Below are positions 22,804 through 25,258 of a stretch of 25,258 bases of DNA, piece by piece. Positions within the stretch are counted from its first letter, which is position 1. Each line of letters starts with the position of its first letter. A program made the translations under genes and the position numbers. The stretch spans positions 1,883,041 to 1,908,298 of the forward strand of contig NZ_JAEVYN010000001.1 of assembly GCF_016807185.1 (NCBI RefSeq), written 5' to 3'. Source of the stretch: Leptolyngbya sp. Cla-17 (lineage in GTDB: Bacteria > Cyanobacteriota > Cyanobacteriia > Leptolyngbyales > Leptolyngbyaceae). The notes under the pieces are model-generated. The model ran no database searches. It had not been told where the DNA came from and saw nothing but the letters and a program-made list of their open reading frames with translations.

Positions 22804-23364
22804 CTACGTAGTTGGGTGACCACAACTGGTACAGAAGCGATCGCTGGGCTTGACCGATACTCCACACTGACCGCAAAATTGCCGCGTAGGAGCAGGCGTG
22901 GCAGCACTTGCAGCACTTGCAGAATCCGTAGAACCTGACCCCATCCGCATTTCCATATTGCCCATTCTCATTTCCATCGGCTTTAAATTCATTTGCATGG
23001 TTCCCATAGTCATGGGCTTCATGGGTTCCATTGGCTGCATAGAAGCTTTAGGAGTTTGAGTGCTAATTGTTTGCTGCATTGGCAGTTGTTCAGCAGTACT
23101 GAGGGGCGGAACAGCGGTCGATAGGGCGATATGACTGCCCTGGATTTGAATAAACTGAGTGCCATTGACGGTTTGTAGCTTGACCCCGACTCCCCCAGAA
23201 GTTCGATAGACTTCAGGAGGAGAACTCCATGCGCCGGTTTGCAAACTGCTGGTTGCCTGCTGCTGTTGTCCGGCGCTGCTGCTGGCGATCGCAACAGTAG
23301 TGTGTGTTCCTTGAGTGTCAAGATAAAGTTGCTGTCCGCTGCCTAAGTCACAAACGTATGCCAT
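22804..23364 (-). CDS. Met-rich protein with C-terminal zinc ribbon
   Basis: A 186-residue protein not recognised by function. The N-terminal part (about 1-85) looks like a beta-rich domain (YVCDLGSGQQLYLDTQGTH, VKLQTVNGTQFIQIQGSHI). Residues 109-141 carry 13 methionines in 33 (SMQPMEPMKPMTMGTMQM and on). An Ala/Ser linker leads to a zinc ribbon with C164, C167, C178, C181 (FCGQCGVSVKPSDRFCTSCG). The ATG at 23364 is chosen because GGGGAAA precedes it by 6 nt; an upstream GTG/ATG extension is not supported. There is no signal peptide. It is divergent from the methyltransferase gene with only 50 bp between starts. A Met-rich run can bind soft metals such as Cu(I), but here it could as well be a low-complexity linker. 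Confidence 0.8.
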   Translation of the reverse strand: MAYVCDLGSGQQLYLDTQGTHTTVAIASSSAGQQQQATSSLQTGAWSSPPEVYRTSGGVGVKLQTVNGTQFIQIQGSHIALSTAVPPLSTAEQLPMQQTISTQTPKASMQPMEPMKPMTMGTMQMNLKPMEMRMGNMEMRMGSGSTDSASAASAATPAPTRQFCGQCGVSVKPSDRFCTSCGHPTT

Positions 23365-23414
23365 GAGCTTTTCCCCGTGCTTGACCGTTCCAGTGTACAA
23401 ATCCCATCACTAAA

Positions 23415-24188
23415 ATGATTGTAAATAAAACCTTAAGAAGACTGCTGTTGCTTGCCTTAGTCGCAGCTCTCGGACTGACTTTTTCACCGATTGGCAGCAA
23501 AATTTTGGATGCGATCGCCTTAACAACTGCCGACTCATCCGCTAACTCGACTTATGAGCAGCGCTCAAATCACAGCCCTGATGGCATTGGCAAATTTTAT
23601 ATGGGGCGAGAAATTGCTCAGGTCATGGGACATTTGGGAGCAGGTTGGTTAGAGCGTCCTAGTCGCGAACGGGAAGAACGCCCCCAGCAATTAATCAATG
23701 CCCTAACTTTAAATCCGACGGATATAGTCGCAGATATTGGCGCGGGGACGGGTTATTTTAGCTTTCGGATAGCAACCTTAGTGCCGAAGGGTAAAGTTCT
23801 GGCAGTGGATGTGCAGCCGGAAATGATCGAGATCTTAAATGGGTTGAAGCGGGAGAAGCGTATTGAAAATGTGGAGCCTGTGTTAGGCAGCGTCACCAAT
23901 CCAAATTTGCCCCCTACTAGTGTTGATTTAGCGCTGATGGTGGATGCCTATCACGAATTTGACTACCCCCGCGAAATGATGACGGCGATCGCCCAAGCCC
24001 TAAAACCCAATGGGCGCGTGGTATTGGTAGAATATCGCGGCGAAAATCCCTTAGTGCCGATTAAGCCATTACATAAAATGACCCAGCGCCAAGCCCAAAA
24101 AGAATTAGCATCCGTAGGCTTAACCTGGCTAGAAACCAAAAATTTCTTGCCCCAGCAGCACGTCATGATTTTTGGTAAAAAAGCGTAA
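23415..24188 (+). CDS. Class I SAM-dependent methyltransferase with N-terminal membrane/signal segment
   Basis: A 257-residue protein. Residues 8-28 (RLLLLALVAALGLTFSPIGS) form a hydrophobic signal or anchor segment, and the methyltransferase domain runs from about 95. GAGTGYFSFRIA is motif I, VLAVDVQPEMIEIL supplies the acidic residue that holds SAM ribose, and VDLALMVDAYHEFDYP lies in motif IV. YMGREIAQVMGHLGAGWLER before the domain is a characteristic stretch of a branch of these enzymes that I cannot name further. Substrate unknown. An exported or lumen-facing methyltransferase would be unusual, since SAM is cytoplasmic, so an N-in anchor is more likely. It is divergent from the Met-rich gene. 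No clear ribosome binding site. Confidence 0.85.
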   Translation: MIVNKTLRRLLLLALVAALGLTFSPIGSKILDAIALTTADSSANSTYEQRSNHSPDGIGKFYMGREIAQVMGHLGAGWLERPSREREERPQQLINALTLNPTDIVADIGAGTGYFSFRIATLVPKGKVLAVDVQPEMIEILNGLKREKRIENVEPVLGSVTNPNLPPTSVDLALMVDAYHEFDYPREMMTAIAQALKPNGRVVLVEYRGENPLVPIKPLHKMTQRQAQKELASVGLTWLETKNFLPQQHVMIFGKKA

Positions 24189-24230
24189 CTTTGAGCCGCC
24201 TAATGGTTCGTCAAGCAAAGCAGGTAGAAC

Positions 24231-25178
24231 TCAAAACCTCCCTACCCGCGCTGACACAAAGCGTTCAATGCCTGCTAAATCCTGATGGATTTGAATATCA
24301 TGGTAATTTCCATTTGCTTGGAGTAAGTTAACTACGCTAGCTGCCTGACCTGCCATTAACTCAATCAGCCAGATGCCATCCGATCGCACATAGTCAGGCG
24401 CGACTGCAACCAAACGGCGAATGCAGTCCAAGCCATCACTGCCGCCATCTAATGCTAAATGAGGTTCATGTTGGGTAACTTCTGGCTGTAGTTCCAACAC
24501 CATTTGGCTAGGAATGTAGGGCGGATTGGACACCATGCCGTCGAGACAGCCTTTCAAGTGAGCTAACGGCTCAAACCAAATTCCTTGATAAAACTGAATG
24601 CGTTCCGTCAACCGATAAGCGTCTGCATTGAATTGGGCGATCGCCAATGCTTCGCTGCTGCAATCCACCGCATGAATCGTAGCGTGGGGAAATGCTGCTG
24701 CCAGCCCTAGGGCGATCGCGCCATTGCCTGTGCCTAAATCTGCCCAATGAGAGGGCGAGGAGTAAGAGGTGGGGGGCAATTGACGAACTGCTAAATCAAT
24801 TAACAACTCTGTTTCAGGACGCGGAATTAAGACGGCAGTAGAAACCTTAAGCTGAAAGTTTCGCCAGGGGGTCGTTCCTGCTAAATATTGCACAGGGATA
24901 CGCTGTTGAATGCGTTGTTGCCAGCGCTGAACCAGTTCTTCTAAGGGAATCGATAATTCAATCTGTGGCTGATCTTTAAAGCGTTCCAACCGCAAATCCA
25001 GACTGGATAATGCTGATGATTGTTGCAATAACCAAGTAGCCTCAGCCACAGGAATATTTGCCGCGATCGCCGATTGTTTTGCCTGTTGCCACCACTGCCA
25101 AACCTCCTGTCCAGACGCAAAAAATCCTCGCTTCTGGATAGAAAACGAGGATTGAATATTTAGATTGGCATCAGACAT
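24231..25178 (-). CDS. prmC: Peptide chain release factor N5-glutamine methyltransferase PrmC (HemK)
   Basis: PrmC methylates the glutamine of the GGQ loop of RF1 and RF2 with SAM, which speeds peptide release. An N-terminal helical bundle (EVWQWWQQAKQSAIAANIPV) is followed by the linker YLAGTTPWRNFQLKVS and the methyltransferase core VLIPRPETELLIDLA, DLGTGNGAIALGLA, MVSNPPYIPS with the diagnostic NPPY, and ALDGGSDGLDCIRRL. The 315-residue length from ATG 25178 is slightly long because the family usually begins near SGQEVWQW; in-frame starts at 25196 and 25199 are also possible and none has a ribosome binding site. No prfA is adjacent in this window. Confidence 0.93.
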   Translation of the reverse strand: MSDANLNIQSSFSIQKRGFFASGQEVWQWWQQAKQSAIAANIPVAEATWLLQQSSALSSLDLRLERFKDQPQIELSIPLEELVQRWQQRIQQRIPVQYLAGTTPWRNFQLKVSTAVLIPRPETELLIDLAVRQLPPTSYSSPSHWADLGTGNGAIALGLAAAFPHATIHAVDCSSEALAIAQFNADAYRLTERIQFYQGIWFEPLAHLKGCLDGMVSNPPYIPSQMVLELQPEVTQHEPHLALDGGSDGLDCIRRLVAVAPDYVRSDGIWLIELMAGQAASVVNLLQANGNYHDIQIHQDLAGIERFVSARVGRF

Positions 25179-25258
25179 AAAAGGGCAAAAGCGCATCAAC
25201 GCAGATCATACTACAACGCTTTTTTCCATCCCTTCAGTCTGCTTTACTTTTTGGGGGT

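Overview
The window is chromosomal DNA from a cyanobacterium. The octamer GCGATCGC (HIP1, a cyanobacterial signature) and its variants are scattered through almost every gene, including overlapping copies near 17933-17946. Gene content agrees: a phytochrome-type bilin GAF protein, a pdhB-secD-secF cluster, a cyanobacterial-type LpxB-like protein and a DprA/LOG-like protein of cyanobacterial type. The species cannot be named from sequence alone; a filamentous or Leptolyngbya-like genome is a guess.

Layout. 1-3540 (minus): the 5' part of a phytochrome-like GAF protein that runs off the window, preceded by a complete membrane sensor histidine kinase. 3.69-7.0 kb (minus): a mobile-element graveyard of three pieces, namely the 3' end of a group II intron (maturase remnant plus ribozyme domains V/VI), a 2.06-kb serine-recombinase element with perfect 25-bp terminal inverted repeats and a reading frame broken in two places, and the N-terminal stub of an IS630-type transposase. 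7.37-10.1 kb: an LpxB-like glycosyltransferase (minus) divergent from a GNAT acetyltransferase and glyoxalase II (plus). 10.17-14.2 kb (minus): pdhB, a 44-codon relic of a PIN-domain (VapC-like) toxin, secD, secF and a small two-TM protein. 14.35-16.4 kb: a DprA/LOG-fold protein converging on a NurA nuclease. 16.5-18.4 kb (minus): a cyanobacterial membrane-anchored protein and a histidine phosphatase. 18.5-21.5 kb (plus): an acidic orphan protein, a type-II phosphomannose-isomerase-like cupin, a VOC protein and an AAA-type ATPase; the first two share a duplicated 73-bp upstream sequence. 21.5-25.2 kb: an EnvC-like M23 peptidase, a Met-rich zinc-ribbon protein divergent from a membrane-anchored or exported methyltransferase, and prmC.

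How the genes relate. Most are housekeeping genes in short units. Clear functional couplings are secD/secF (overlapping ATGA, Sec translocation motor), probably together with pdhB upstream; the two sensor genes at the left edge; and the recombinase with its small leader protein (overlapping frames). The places most worth a second look are the mosaic recombinase element and its junctions, the duplicated leader around the acidic orphan gene, the PIN-toxin relic between pdhB and secD, the AAA protein whose Walker B acids are missing, and the Met-rich zinc-ribbon protein. No CRISPR array, tRNA or rRNA was seen.
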